A stretch of DNA of 64,000 bases from Liquidambar formosana (lineage: Eukaryota; Streptophyta; Magnoliopsida; Saxifragales; Altingiaceae), in assembly GCA_039720395.1 (NCBI GenBank), contig CM077832.1, positions 34,089,258 to 34,153,257 on the forward strand, given 5' to 3'. Below, piece after piece: positions 21,901-32,917 of this stretch (its first letter is position 1; each line of letters starts with the position of its first letter). The translations under genes and the position numbers were made by a program. Below the pieces are notes generated by a model, which saw nothing but the letters and a program-made list of their open reading frames with translations, was not told the DNA's origin and did no database searches.

Positions 21901-24900
21901 TTCAATTAGCATTGGGGGTAATATCCTAGTTCATTTCCATAGCTCACTAACCCCAAAGCTAGTGGAATGGTTAATTCATACCCAGGTTTGGTTAGTGCTT
22001 CACCAATTCTAATTGGCATTGAAGAAAGGTTGGAAGAAATTGAAGAAATTGAGTTGAATAACTTTTATTTTATTTATTTCTATCATTTTAGTTGTTGGTT
22101 GTTTATTTATGAGTTTATTTGCTTAGAAAGTTATCTCATTCCTGTTTTAGTATTTTATGAAAAAGAAAATTATTGTCTTTACAGTCATTACAGATAATTG
22201 TGAACTTGTAAGTTCATTGTCAAATGCCTCTCCATTTCTGCTTTTAGATAAAAAATTTTGAAGAAAATATATATTTATATTCTATTAGACTATTATTCAA
22301 CTTTAATAATAATGTTTATTTTTCTATGTTCAAATCTTATGGATTCGAACATGATGAAAGGTGGTGGAAACTAGAAAGACACCTACTTTGATTGCTTTGA
22401 TCCTTGGATATTGGGACTCTACTTTTTTGTTGAAGTAAATATTGTATTAAGAACAAAAGGCTCAGCCCAAGTACACGAGACATATACGCACGAAAGCACC
22501 CAAAAAAAAAAATTTAAAAAAAAAAAAAAAATCCCTTTATAGTTTCAGGGAATAAAAAAAAAAAGGCACAAAAGAAGGTTTGATAGAATTAGCATAACTA
22601 ACAAACCACAAAAAGAGATTCATTGTAAGCATACAACTGAGATCAATAACGGATTTTTCAACCCCTTCAAAAGTCCTAAGGTTCCTCTCTCTCCAAATGC
22701 ACCAAAAAATAGCATGAGGGGCCATTCTCCAAACCACTTTGGCCTCTTTGTTACCCCCGTTAACCACCTACCCAAAATAAGATCATGAGTTGACAAAGGA
22801 AGGACCCAATGAACCCCAAACAAATTAAAAATGAACATCCAAAGGCTTCTAGCCACAATGCAATGAATGAAGAGGTGATCCACCATTTCCGTGTTGTCTT
22901 TGCATAAAATACATCTATTAAGTGTAGGCATACCCCTCCCAATAAGGTGACTAAAGTCAAACATTTATCACCTCCCACCAACCAACAAAAGAAAGCCACT
23001 TTAGTGGGAACCGAAGCAATCCACGTGATCTTGGCCAAAAACAAAGCAACATCGTGATGCCTAAAAGAGATAAGAAAGATTTTATGGAGAACTACTTTTA
23101 TTGTCTAGTTGGAGTTCTATTTTCCTCTTCTTTTTAGATTGGCACGTTTGAGTATATGAGACATGTCGATGGTCATGCTTGTTTTTAATTAGTTTGTATT
23201 TTGTGTGAGATATCTCTTTCTTTTGCATTGGAATGTATCAAATTATTATATTGTTTACTTTTATGTGTTCCTTTATTTATTTGATCATGTAGATGGCGAC
23301 TGATTAATTGATCTGAGTATTAAGCTGTGCTTGGGACACAGGTTATTGACTTACTACATGAAATATTTCTAGTTGGTGATTTATTTAGTGTAAATTATAA
23401 AAAGATATGCTGTAAATTTGAAGTTTTATATATGTTTTGGACTTATTTTTAATAATTTTTATTTCACCAAAAAAGCTTTTCATTTTTCTTCAATCAAAGT
23501 ATATACTATTTATAAGCAAGTTTAGATAATGTTATCAAACCAAGAACTGAACTGAACCAAGGGTTGGTTCAGTTTTTGGCAACAGTCAGTCCAGTTCTAG
23601 TTCATCTTTGGGAAAACTGACTTTAGTTGGTGTGGTTCCAATTTGGCCCCAACTCAACCAAATCAAACTGAATTTCAACCTTAATATTTCCAATAAAAGA
23701 CTCCTTGTTGCAATATCCATCGATAAAGGGGTCCTTTTTTGTGCTTTTGTGCTTGTATATGTCTCATAGACTTGGGCCAAGCCTTTTTTTTTTAATACAA
23801 GTTTACTTCATCAAAAAAAGAAAAATCTCCCTCTATTTTTCTGTTTGTCTACTAATTCTTATATGTAATAAATATAAAAAAATTATTACAAACTGGGAAA
23901 AAATCTATTTTAACCCATCATTTCCGATTATGAAAAATAATTAGACATCACATTAGTTCAGGAATCATGAGAAGAATTCAATATTTAAGAATATGGATAT
24001 AGTAAAGAATGAGTAAAAAAATATCTCTTCTAAAAAGAAGCAAAGGATTATTTTGTTCCTAATAGTTGTTTCTTTAATCAGTGGATAGGAGCATACTCTG
24101 GACAGGAATCATGGGGAGTAATGGAGTATTGCCTGATGATTTATACCAACTAAAAGCCCCAATTAGTATTCATTTCCTACAGAAATATCCTCTTGCTATA
24201 AGAGTTTTGAAAAGGCCCTTAAAGGCCTTATCTCACATCAAAGGTTGTCCAAGTGGATATTTGCAGGGATTACGACCAATGATCTACAACCTTATATTTC
24301 TTAAAATAGTTAAAGTGGTCATCATAGCCATAAAAAGTCAGAAAAAATGATGACTAAATACAACTTCTCTTTATATCTTTAACCATGAAATTCTTAAAAG
24401 TTTAATATCAATGAACTATTTCTTCAAATATCCAGCCATTAATTTTCCAGATTCCTACTCCTATCCTTTTAAAAATCAGTCATTTGACAGTTCAAGTCTG
24501 TAAAAAAGCAATACCTTTTAAAATTACTCTCCTCTCATCATTAAGATGAACAAGACCTGCCAACCCAGCAATTCCTAGTAATGCAGTAGGCTGAAAAAGA
24601 TAAAATAAAAATTTAAAATAAGTAAAATATCCAATCCAGATACCATATTCCTAGCAAAACATGACTGTAAAAATTTACTATTGCCTGTACACCAGGAAGG
24701 ACACACTGAACAAAAAAATATGCACAAATCAATACGAAATAATAATCGGGTTGAGCCAGCATACAATAACATAAGTACTCCACGAGCGAGAAGCTTGTGT
24801 TTCGGCAGTCACTACAGGATGACTACCTGGTCCTCCATTATTGTATCTTGTTGATTTCGCATAGTTACGACACTGAAATCTCTTAGATGGACAAAACCTA

Positions 24901-25710
24901 CAACATGTTATACACACAATATAGTATGAATTTTGAGAAGAAAGAGGACATCAAAACTTGTGCGGCACGCATGCATGTATAGTATTCAGGATACAATTTC
25001 CCCAATTTAGGATTAGTCTATGCATAAAGTTTAGAATGACTTTACAAGTTCACATTTTTAGGACATCAATTCACTTAATAATGCAGAATTCATTTCCCTT
25101 TTGATGTGGGGGAAAAATACCACCTATTATAGGGGTGACATGTGGACTCAAGAGAGCTAACTAAGAACCCTCACAATAAAGGAATTTCATCCCTAAAGTA
25201 AATGGGTTGATGTTATCACTTACTAATCAAGTCTTGGACTCTAGGCTCCTAATCTGATAAGGATTGGGACACCTACTACAAATAGGGAGCTCCATACCAC
25301 ACAAGGTGTGTGCAATTTACCTCCTACATTCCATGCTTATCATTCAATGATTGACTGAAGCATCGGAGGAGCTCCCACCGGCCATCCGGTGGTCACCTAA
25401 GCCTTGTATTGCAGGTACAATCGAGGAGCATGTGAGGATTACACATGTATCTCGACTGTGGCGATTTTTTGTCATGGACAAAACCTACAACATGTTATAC
25501 ACACAATATAGTATGAATTTTGAAAAGAAAGAGGAAATCAAAACCTGTGTGGCACGCATGCATATATAGTATTCAGGATACAGTTTCCCCAATTTAGGAT
25601 TAGTCTATGCATAAAGTTTAGAATGACTTTACAAGTTCACATTTTTAGGACATCAATTCACTTAATAATGCAGAATTCATTTCCCTTTAAATCGTGCTTT
25701 TTGCACACCC

Positions 25711-25741
<31 letters not shown>

Positions 25742-26209
25742 AAAAATGCTACTTCAAAATTAGAGTTGAGCAATCAAGAAAAGCTTCCATTGATGAACAT
25801 ATTATGTACCATAACCACGCAAACTATCAGGTTTTTTGACATGGATAACAGAGCTATTGCAATAATCCCACTTTTCCAACTGATAAATTTTGAACTCTAT
25901 AGTCTCAATAAATGAGCAATGCTAGTAAAATTTATACACATTATTTCTAAAAATAGAATAAAATGAATATATGGCTGGAACTATAATGGAACCCCAACTG
26001 CATAACAAAATCAGCATAAATTTTAAAAAGAAAAAAATTCCATTACAAAAGTATCAAACAGAGCTATGTATAATAAAACTTTATCATCAACTATAAATTG
26101 AATTAGAAATAAGGGTTTAGAGGGTTTTAGACTCTCACCCTTGAAGTAGATTGAAAGCCTCTCTTGGGCGGTGCTTGGAGGAAAGGAAAAAAAACCGAGA
26201 CATCGACAT
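18951..26209 (-). CDS. HCC2: SCO1/SenC family protein, HCC2-type copper-chaperone homologue without Cu ligands, 284 aa, seven exons
   Basis: Exons: 26139-26209, 24765-24897, 24515-24590, 19631-19831, 19445-19534, 19187-19319, 18951-19101. All junctions are GT-AG and the phases sum to 285 codons. The N-terminus (MSMSRFFFLSSKHRPREAF) looks like a mitochondrial presequence. A hydrophobic segment (about 65-84) precedes NDERR, then the thioredoxin-like SCO domain (about 100-265). SCO proteins deliver copper to cytochrome c oxidase through a CxxxC motif and a distal His. Here the motif reads YTSSPDIGPEQ, so both cysteines are replaced (Ser142, Gly146). That matches plant HCC2, which is known to lack them and is linked to UV/redox stress rather than COX assembly. 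The stop at 18951 overlaps a possible splice donor, so the extreme C-terminus is uncertain. Intron 3 is 4.7 kb and full of transposon relics. Confidence 0.9.
20675..20703. repeat. T/A homopolymer tract in HCC2 intron 3
   Basis: A long T run followed by an A run inside the largest HCC2 intron. It may be the tail of a retroposed sequence, but no element body was recognised beside it. A (GA)n microsatellite lies at about 20942-20963. Confidence 0.5.
21420..22050 (+). pseudogene. hAT transposase relic (C-terminal part) in HCC2 intron 3
   Basis: Plus-strand frames, broken by stops and shifts, retain hAT transposase signatures. MLLEPHYKLKYVSF and KVEELTRRVRETMNR (about 21495-21590) resemble the conserved DPRYKLKYV region of Ac/RICESLEEPER-type transposases. 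Further on, about 21865-21995 translates in pieces like DVLSIYVSTDAS and SSLTPKLVEWLIHTQVWL, the hAT dimerisation domain. The catalytic N-terminal part is missing. It lies antisense to the host gene. Confidence 0.7.
22420..23060 (-). pseudogene. LINE (L1-type) 3' end with zf-RVT domain relic, HCC2 intron 3
   Basis: Minus-strand frames give ITWIASVPTKVAFFCWLVGG, then a frameshift, then RGMPTLNRCILCKDNTEMVD and HLFIHC. A further shift precedes MAPHAIFWCIWRERNLRTFE. This order is the zf-RVT (zinc-binding reverse-transcriptase-associated) C-terminus of plant L1 ORF2. The 3' end carries GTGTACTTGGGCTGAGCC and an A-rich end near 22421, typical of plant LINE 3' UTRs. Everything 5' of zf-RVT is absent, as in 5'-truncated copies. 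Confidence 0.82.
23729..23822 (+). mobile_element. Short 5'-truncated LINE 3' end, opposite orientation
   Basis: GTGCTTTTGTGCTTGTATAT through GACTTGGGCCAAGCC to an A-rich terminus resembles the last 90 bases of the LINE at 22420-23060, but on the other strand. It is interpreted as a second, extremely truncated insertion of a related LINE. Confidence 0.6.
24887..25101. repeat. 215-bp direct repeat, copy A (covers 3' splice site of HCC2 intron 1)
   Basis: Nearly identical, without gaps, to 25474-25688 (offset 587). Copy A begins inside HCC2 exon 2 (exon edge at 24897) and therefore includes the exon 2 acceptor. The two copies flank the LTR-like block 25102-25474. Confidence 0.9.
25102..25474 (+). 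mobile_element. Solo-LTR-like block in HCC2 intron 1, 373 bp
   Basis: Begins TGATGTGGGGGAAAA and ends GTCA, that is 5'-TG...CA-3'. An internal TATA-like CTACAAATAGGGAG is followed by GACTGAAGCATCGGAGG, a motif seen just inside the transcribed region of many Ty3/gypsy-type LTRs. No 5-bp target duplication is present; instead a 215-bp repeat flanks it. No internal retroelement coding is attached. The LTR identity is inferred from these signals only. Confidence 0.6.
25474..25688. repeat. 215-bp direct repeat, copy B
   Basis: Second copy of 24887-25101 with only scattered substitutions. It carries a duplicate of the HCC2 exon 2 splice acceptor, which would lead to a stop after four codons if used. 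Confidence 0.9.
25708..25746. repeat. C homopolymer followed by A homopolymer
   Basis: About 24 C then about 15 A, in HCC2 intron 1 just beyond direct-repeat copy B. The same C-then-A arrangement occurs near position 27-57. Confidence 0.85.
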
Positions 26210-26475
26210 GGCTTTTTTGGGGAAAACCAAGAAGAATTTCTCATGGGTTTTTCAGGAGTCGGCTTTTGGAGCAAGTAACCATGTTTGAATAGTTTTTCTA
26301 CAGACAGAAACCTACAGCGAGCAAAACCACGATGGTTCACCAAAATTTTCAGGCTTTGGGCCCAAGGAAATATAATTCAATAATATCAAAAACCACCCAG
26401 ATTATCTTGAAATATCAATGAGGTCCTTAGCATTTTTAAAATATTGCCGAGCTGCCTTTAGTGGGCAGTGGCTTA

Positions 26476-27538
26476 GGCCTTGTTTGAGAAACTATAACTT
26501 TTGCTTTTAGGCAAAAGCAGAAAAAAATCAGAAGTTACGAGTAGTAGAAGAGAATCAATCTCTGTTTGAAAACTGTATTTCAAAACTGCTGTTAGAGTTA
26601 GAAATGATTTTTTGTCTGTTTGGGAAGAACATTTGCTAAAGTTGTTATAATCTTGAATTGACTGAACTATCCCTTATGATAAATTATTTTTTAAATATAT
26701 ATATATATTACTCTATTTGGTATTAGTAGTGATATTTTTTTTTTAAATAATAATGATTGTGGGTATCCTAGGTTGTACTCTTATCGAAATTTGATCTTAA
26801 ACTATTTTCCTAACAATCCAGGTGAGGCATTTCATACTCACACAAACAATAAGAGCGGCAAGGTGTCAAAACGATAACCTCTAGAAAACACACGCAAGAC
26901 TTGACCGCTCGACCAACCCACAAAGATGTATTACTAGGGATTTTGCTTGTGTGTGTTTTTTTTTTTTTTTTATAAAATTTTTTTAATTTTAATTTTTTTT
27001 TCACGCTTAAAACAAAGAAAAAAAAAAGAGCATGAATTGATATTTTTTTAAAAAATAAATTATTACCAATCTAAATTTTATGGAATCAATTCTTGAAAAA
27101 ATTCTAACAAGCATAAATCAATGAATATAGGAAGGGAGAAAAAAAAATATTTGAAGTTTAAATTAGGATCTTATGGGTCCAAGTTAGTTGAAGTTACCAA
27201 CACATTGATGCCGGTAGGAGAAAGGAGAACAGCTGCTACAAGAGAGGAGAGAGCTTGGGTCCAAGGTGGGGCTATTATTATTTTGTTAAAGGATATGGGT
27301 AGAAAACATTGTTTTCATACTCAAGCATTAAGAGTAGTTTTAGAAATATTAAAATTTATTAAAACCCTCTACAAAAACTGACGCCTTGATTTTGATTAAA
27401 AGTTGGGGCAATCTGTTTATTATAAATCACTTTTTGAGCTTAAAAGTGATTGTGATTTAGGCTGCCAAACAGGTCTAAAAGTGATTTTAGGTTTCAAAAG
27501 TGATTTTGGACTGTCTAAAAACTTAGCCAAATAGAGCC
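26476..27538. mobile_element. PIF/Harbinger-like element, 1.06 kb, TTA target duplication
   Basis: The left end GGCCTTGTTTGAG and the right end CAAATAGAGCC are inverted termini of the Tourist/Harbinger type (GGCCTTGTTTGG-like). They are flanked by TTA at 26473-26475 and 27539-27541. Subterminal blocks rich in AAAAGTGATTTT/TTTTGCTTTTAGG follow. The interior has a plus-strand open frame (27121-27381, 86 aa) that I do not recognise. The next bases (27565 on, GGCTTCGTTTGGATC) may start another such element. Confidence 0.6.
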
Positions 27539-27541
27539 TTA

Positions 27542-28509
27542 GTCGTCGAGTAAAGTTTTTCCAAGGCTTCGTTTGGATCTAGGAAAGTAATAGGAAAAGC
27601 ATTTAAAATAAAATAAAAAAACAAAAAATTGCTCGCAAATGGACTCTCAACTTTTTCTTTTCTTTTATCCTAAGATTTTCAAGATCTATGTAGATGTTAA
27701 ACAATTATTGCTGTGAAATACCTCTAGGCCCAACCTCAATGGGTAGACGAATGGCTCTTTTAATTTGGTTTATGTTTCAAATAGCATAAGGTTTTGGATT
27801 TGACTTTTTATCTCTCTTGCTGTTACTTATTAAGTTTATGGGTTTTCTTAATGTGCATGTGCCCTAAGAGCACATGTTAAACTCTAATTAATAATCTAAT
27901 CATTGCATGAAAAATTGTGTTTTAACTTTTAACAGTTTTTCAAGTGTTTTCACATTTTTCTAAGTTACTTTCACCATTTATAATGCATTTTCATCATTTC
28001 CAATACAATAAACATACCCTAAGTTTATTATGAAAGTTAATTGATGCGAATTAAGTAGGTGGTGGTATTAGTTGTGTTCATTGGATTAAAATGAAGGTTC
28101 AAAACCCCTATTGACAGCATGTTCATATAAAGTGTCATGTAACAAACCTTGCAAGTCACAGTGAGATGAGGGAAGGGATTATAGGATGTACTAACTTATG
28201 GACTATCTAACCCATGGATGGACTAATGAATCATATATGAAACTTATGTCTCAAGAAACGAAATATTCTTGGTAACCTCTTACTCTTTTATGGACTAACC
28301 ATCAATCATGTTTATCTTGAGCGTTAATTAATGTGGAGCAAGCAATGGCCTTAACAATATTTCAAGTGATAGTCGGATCAAACGTTTGCATACCCTTATT
28401 GATAAATTTATTATAAAAAAATACAAATAAAAATCCGGCCTTATGGGATATCCTAGAATTAGTAGTATAGAATTATATGTTAAAAAAGAATAAGCTAGGT
28501 CAAAGAACA

Positions 28510-28561
<52 letters not shown>

Positions 28562-29240
28562 AATTCTCTCTTTCTTGTTTTTCCTACTATTTTGGACAGG
28601 AATTTCAAAACATGTGTCATACCATCACATTTATCATATTTGTCAACATCCTATTAGGTGAAAATTTGGTAGAAATGTAGAACATATGTTAAAATAGGTC
28701 CACACCCATTGTTTTTGAAAACAAATTCTGGTTAATAAACACTATTAGAAGAGAAAACATCAAATTTTTAATCGATGAGGCATGTGATAAAAATGTGAAA
28801 TTTTTTTATAATATTTTTTATGTGAAACCTTTTAAGAGTCCTCTATCCAATGATGATGAGCATGCTTGAGATTCGTTTAGCATCCCTTAAAATGGGTGGA
28901 TCAATACACACATAAAGGAGCCCTCATCGTGAGCTTTCTCATTCAATAAATATAAAAGTCCTAAAAAATGTAATTGAGTGAGATTTATATTTAATTGTGA
29001 TAAACAATGTCAATGTGAATCGATGTGAGTCCCGCCCCATATGAAAGAATTAAAACAATTGGAGACAGAGAATTGGTGTATATATATTTTTCCAACTTAA
29101 AAAATTAAGGAGGTCAATAATATTTCAAAAACTAGAGCATATGCTTTTTGGTACTCCAGACAGGTTTTAAACCCACAGTTACTCCCTCAAAAATTCATAG
29201 AAGTGAGAATCAAACAAATATATATATATATATATATACA
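27542..29240. other. Intergenic, no gene recognised
   Basis: AT-rich DNA with a C run and (CT)n microsatellite at 28510-28557. No recognisable gene. Confidence 0.5.
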
Positions 29241-29250
29241 CATACATATA

Positions 29251-29466
29251 CAGGTCCGATTAGGTGCGCAGAAAGCTGATATCTTGGTATATCAGCGTGA
29301 GTGATCTTGGCCATCCATTCAAAATGGGAGCAAATCAACAGCTGGGGTGATCTGTAGACAAAGCTACAACTTGGGTCACATCAGCATCCTCTCTCATCTT
29401 CTCTCGTCTCTCTCATCACGTCTCCCTCCTTCCAGATCCAGACAGGCTGTTTGAACTTTGAAAGTT

Positions 29467-29517
<51 letters not shown>

Positions 29518-29654
29518 ATGGCAGCCGGTCTTCATCTCTCTCACGTTCACCTCACCTCCATTTGAAGGCTTGCGAACCAACCTCACCTCACATCACCTCC
29601 GTTTGATGTACAGTTAGCAGCACCCCTTCATCGCAGCAAACGGAACCTTACTTC

Positions 29655-29691
<37 letters not shown>

Positions 29692-30381
29692 GGCTTACGA
29701 ACCTCACCTCACACGACCCTCACCGCCGACCATGGCTGCTCCTCACTGTTAGCAGCAGCACACGACCATCATCGCTGCCATGCATGAAGTTCTCACCGCT
29801 GCTGTGAAGTTGCTCGCCGCCGCTTACCATCGCCGTTACTCTCCATGAACATCACCGCCGGCAACCAGCTCCGGTGAGTCCTCCATATTCGATTTCTGTA
29901 ATTTTTTTCCCCCTCTTCTCCAAACCCTCACCTGACTTTCCTCTCCCTCACAGCCACTCGCGCACTGGTGACCTAAGCTCCCTCTGCACAAACCCATCGT
30001 CGGCGACCAAAGCTCCCATATAACAGAACCTCATCGCCGGTGACCTGAGCTCCGGTAAGCTTCTCTCCCTCTGTAATTTTTTTCCCCCTATTCTCCAAAC
30101 CCTCCCTCTGCAATGGAACACCTTGTCATCATTTTTTGTTCAAATTGGTTGAAAAAAAAACAAAGGAAGAACTCATGATGATGAGGAAGAACTCGTTCAC
30201 TAAATTCGACATATTTCACTATTTTTTTCTATTGAATTATAAGAAAATTGATTCATGTTTTTCATTTTCATTTTTTATATTATAATAAAATTATAAGAAA
30301 ATGAATTATAGGAAAATTCCAAACCTTTTTTTTTCTATTGAATTATAAGAAAATTGATTCATGTTTTTCTGTTGTGAACAT
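29251..30381 (+). repeat. MULE left terminal inverted repeat
   Basis: About 1.13 kb, inverted copy of 38531-39633. It contains two expanded (CT)n tracts (about 29470-29514 and 29660-29688), while the right copy has only a short one. Two good splice donors, CCG/GTGAGT after 29873 and CCG/GTAAGC after 30054, have counterparts in the right repeat. This suggests the repeats act as promoter plus spliced 5' leader for the internal genes. Confidence 0.88.
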
Positions 30382-30809
30382 TAGTCCCCCTTAAGAGCTA
30401 ATTTTAATCCCGAAATACTTTTAAAAAATGAATTTAAAGCTTGAACTTTGCTTAAAAGTTTGAGAAGGATAAGATAAAACAAAACAGAAATATGTTAAAT
30501 ATGAAGTGTTGAAGTGTACGAAGAAATAGTTGAATATTTTTGTACGAGGAACTAGTTGAACATCTGAATCTCGGATGCCATTACTTACAATATGTGCAAG
30601 TGCAAGTTTAGCTCCTGTTTATATTTTATTGAAATCCGAATCATCTGAATATTCCTTATGTAATTTTTTTTTCCTTCTTTTTAAACATAAATTTATGCTC
30701 ACATTCAATAAAATATATATATTTAGTTCCATTAATGGTTGGAAATTTGTTAGGGAATTTTGGTTATAGGGTGTATGAATTGCATCCGAAGGAAACTCAT
30801 GCAGTACAG

Positions 30810-31126
30810 GTCTAGATTTGCGAAGATTTTGTGATTGCAGTCGCCGAATGCCATGTGAAATCAGGATTGCGTATAGTAAGATTGACAACTTCGGTAAACA
30901 TTACTATGCATCGACATGCAATGTGAGAAACTAATTATTGTTAATCATAATATTATCACCCATTATTATTGTAATGCTGAAACTAATTATTGTTACTCAT
31001 TACTGTTTCTATGATTAGGTTGGGGAATGCAATGGATTTATGCAGTGGGTTCGTGTATGGGAGGATGAATTGCAAAGGCAATGGCATGACGGACAAAGTT
31101 GGAGTGGTAGGCGGGGAAAGATATGA
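30810..31126 (+). CDS. GRF-type zinc-finger protein inside the MULE (5' end undefined)
   Basis: Exon a is 30810-30922 and exon b is 31019-31126. The intron 30923-31018 has GT and AG ends in phase 0. The joined frame reads RRFCDCSRRMPCEIRIAYSK, then NFGKHYYASTCNVGECNGFM and QWVRVWEDELQ, ending at TGA 31124-31126. The order C-x-C, basic residues, G-x-x-YY, C, C-x-x-F-x-x-W is that of the GRF zinc finger, a single-stranded-nucleic-acid-binding module. No in-frame ATG precedes exon a, and an acceptor (ACAG) sits at its left edge. The start therefore probably lies in a leader exon within the left TIR, which has donors but no phase-compatible exon that I could prove. The zinc finger is free of stops, unlike the transposase. 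Confidence 0.62.
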
Positions 31127-32404
31127 AAACATTGGTAGCCAACCATTATCGCAAGGAAACAAGAACCAGATTGGAAACGATAACTAGATTCGAGCAATAC
31201 GCAAAGAAATATTAATGTTGAAGCGTTTGATAATTTTGCTACTAATCATTGTAATATTAATGTGGATGTTTAGAAATTAGTTTCTTAATTTCCCTGTGTA
31301 TATGACTTTTAGGCACCTTAACTTAGGACTGGCTTGGCACACTAACCTGGACTTGTATATATAATCGAAATTGAATAATTTAAAATTATATCTGGATTTA
31401 CTGTTAATTACATCATTAATTGAAGATTAGGGTTGTTTAACACTATAAGTCTATAACCTAACTTTTAAATTTTTTTAATCAACTGCCTTTGTCCTAGCAT
31501 TTTTCTAGGTTTTCTGGCATTTGGGATCTATTATTATATATTATTATGTGAGACTTCAGTCTCTGTATTATGCCAATTATTTTTTTCTTCGGTGGTAGTG
31601 GTGGAGTCAGATTATTATAATTAATTGAAGATTAGTATAGTAATTAATTGGAACCTTTTTTCATTTGTTTAATCATCCGTTATTGTTACATAATCTGAAC
31701 CTTCCCTCTTTAGGAAAAGAAGATCCTTTTTTCTACATTGAGTAAGGGCGTAAGGTTGTCCACTAAGAGGGCACGCCCCATTTTTCTCTTCTTTTGATCA
31801 ATTCTTTTAAGGGTTTTCTGTTTTCTTTTTTCTTTTCCCATATGTTTGAGGCATGTGGCATACGTTAAAAAAATTTCTCATCAGATGGCAGCATTGGGTC
31901 CATTTGAAAAGGTTTTGATGTCTTTTTTCTTTTTTTTTTTTCAATTACATTCTATAAAATGCTTTAGAAAATGACTTCATCACCTAGGGAGAGGCTCCTA
32001 CCAATGACATCTCATCTGACTTGGAAATTAAACTACATGATGAACCGACCACCCAAGTGTAGTGCTCAATGGTCCCCACCCTCCATTTGTCTTCCCCAAG
32101 CGTAGGTCACCAAAGAGGGTAAGAGTAGTTTTAGTTTTGGGGTGGGACAAGATTTAGGATTAAGCTTTATCATTACATATGATAGCCCGTACAAGAACAT
32201 AGTATAAGAGGATAAATGTAATTTCTCAACAAGCACATCCTAATGGCAAGTTCAGCTTGAAAAAAGAAACTTATAATTGTTTTGATGGCAAATTCAGCTT
32301 GAAAAAAGAAGCTCATAATTGTTTTGATCTGGTGGTAATTTATGATGGCTACAGATTTAGTAGAATATTGCCACATCCTCAGAGAAGTAATATGGATAAA
32401 CCAG
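31127..32404. other. MULE interior, no gene recognised
   Basis: AT-rich sequence inside the MULE, downstream of the GRF ORF. No recognisable coding sequence. It presumably contains the GRF transcript's 3' end. Confidence 0.45.
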
Positions 32405-32527
32405 TTAGTCTAACAACTGAAGTTCATTGATGACATCCTCCATTCTCCACTTCTTCCTGTTGATATCTTCCATACTACAACCTCTGGCAATGCCCTCGAG
32501 GGCAGTGTGCAATATCTGTATCTCTTG
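32405..32527 (-). CDS. Candidate terminal exon in the MULE, unrecognised protein
   Basis: Minus-strand frame of 40 codons reading HTALEGIARGCSMEDINRKK then WRMEDVINELQLLD and a stop at 32405-32407. It is bounded upstream by a TTTTAG acceptor and lies next to a strong alternative acceptor, TTGCTGCAG. The composition is that of a soluble, charged coding segment. Another frame across the same stretch is also open, so the reading frame is not certain. No upstream exon was found. It may be a captured host exon. I do not recognise the family. Confidence 0.3.
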   Translation of the reverse strand, partial: QEIQILHTALEGIARGCSMEDINRKKWRMEDVINELQLLD

Positions 32528-32917
32528 CTAAAACTGCAGCAAGAAGAACATTAATAAATATAAGATTACTCAACTCTGAGGCAAGAATCACAACAATATA
32601 TCTCTCATCCACATGAACTCATTACTACAATGCACTAAAGATAACATGAAAGAACTTTAAAAAACTGAATTAAGCTTATAACATGAAACATTAAAAGCTC
32701 TAATTAGGAATCTAATAAATCTAGAATGCAAGGCAGAAAAGGATTCAACGTGAACCTTGAACTCATAGCTGTATATGTCATACCAAAAGGATCTAATACA
32801 AATCACATACCCACATGCCACATTGATGTCATATACATACCCTGTCATGTCAACCGAAGTACTTCTGACTGCTAAATTATTATTATTATTATTATTTTTT
32901 CTCATAAAGGTTACTGC

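Noticed and set aside
26139..26343. Longer first exon for HCC2 in another frame (starting before 26209)
   Set aside because: That frame starts from a non-ATG codon and its phase does not join exon 2. The ATG at 26209 gives the right phase and a presequence-like N-terminus.
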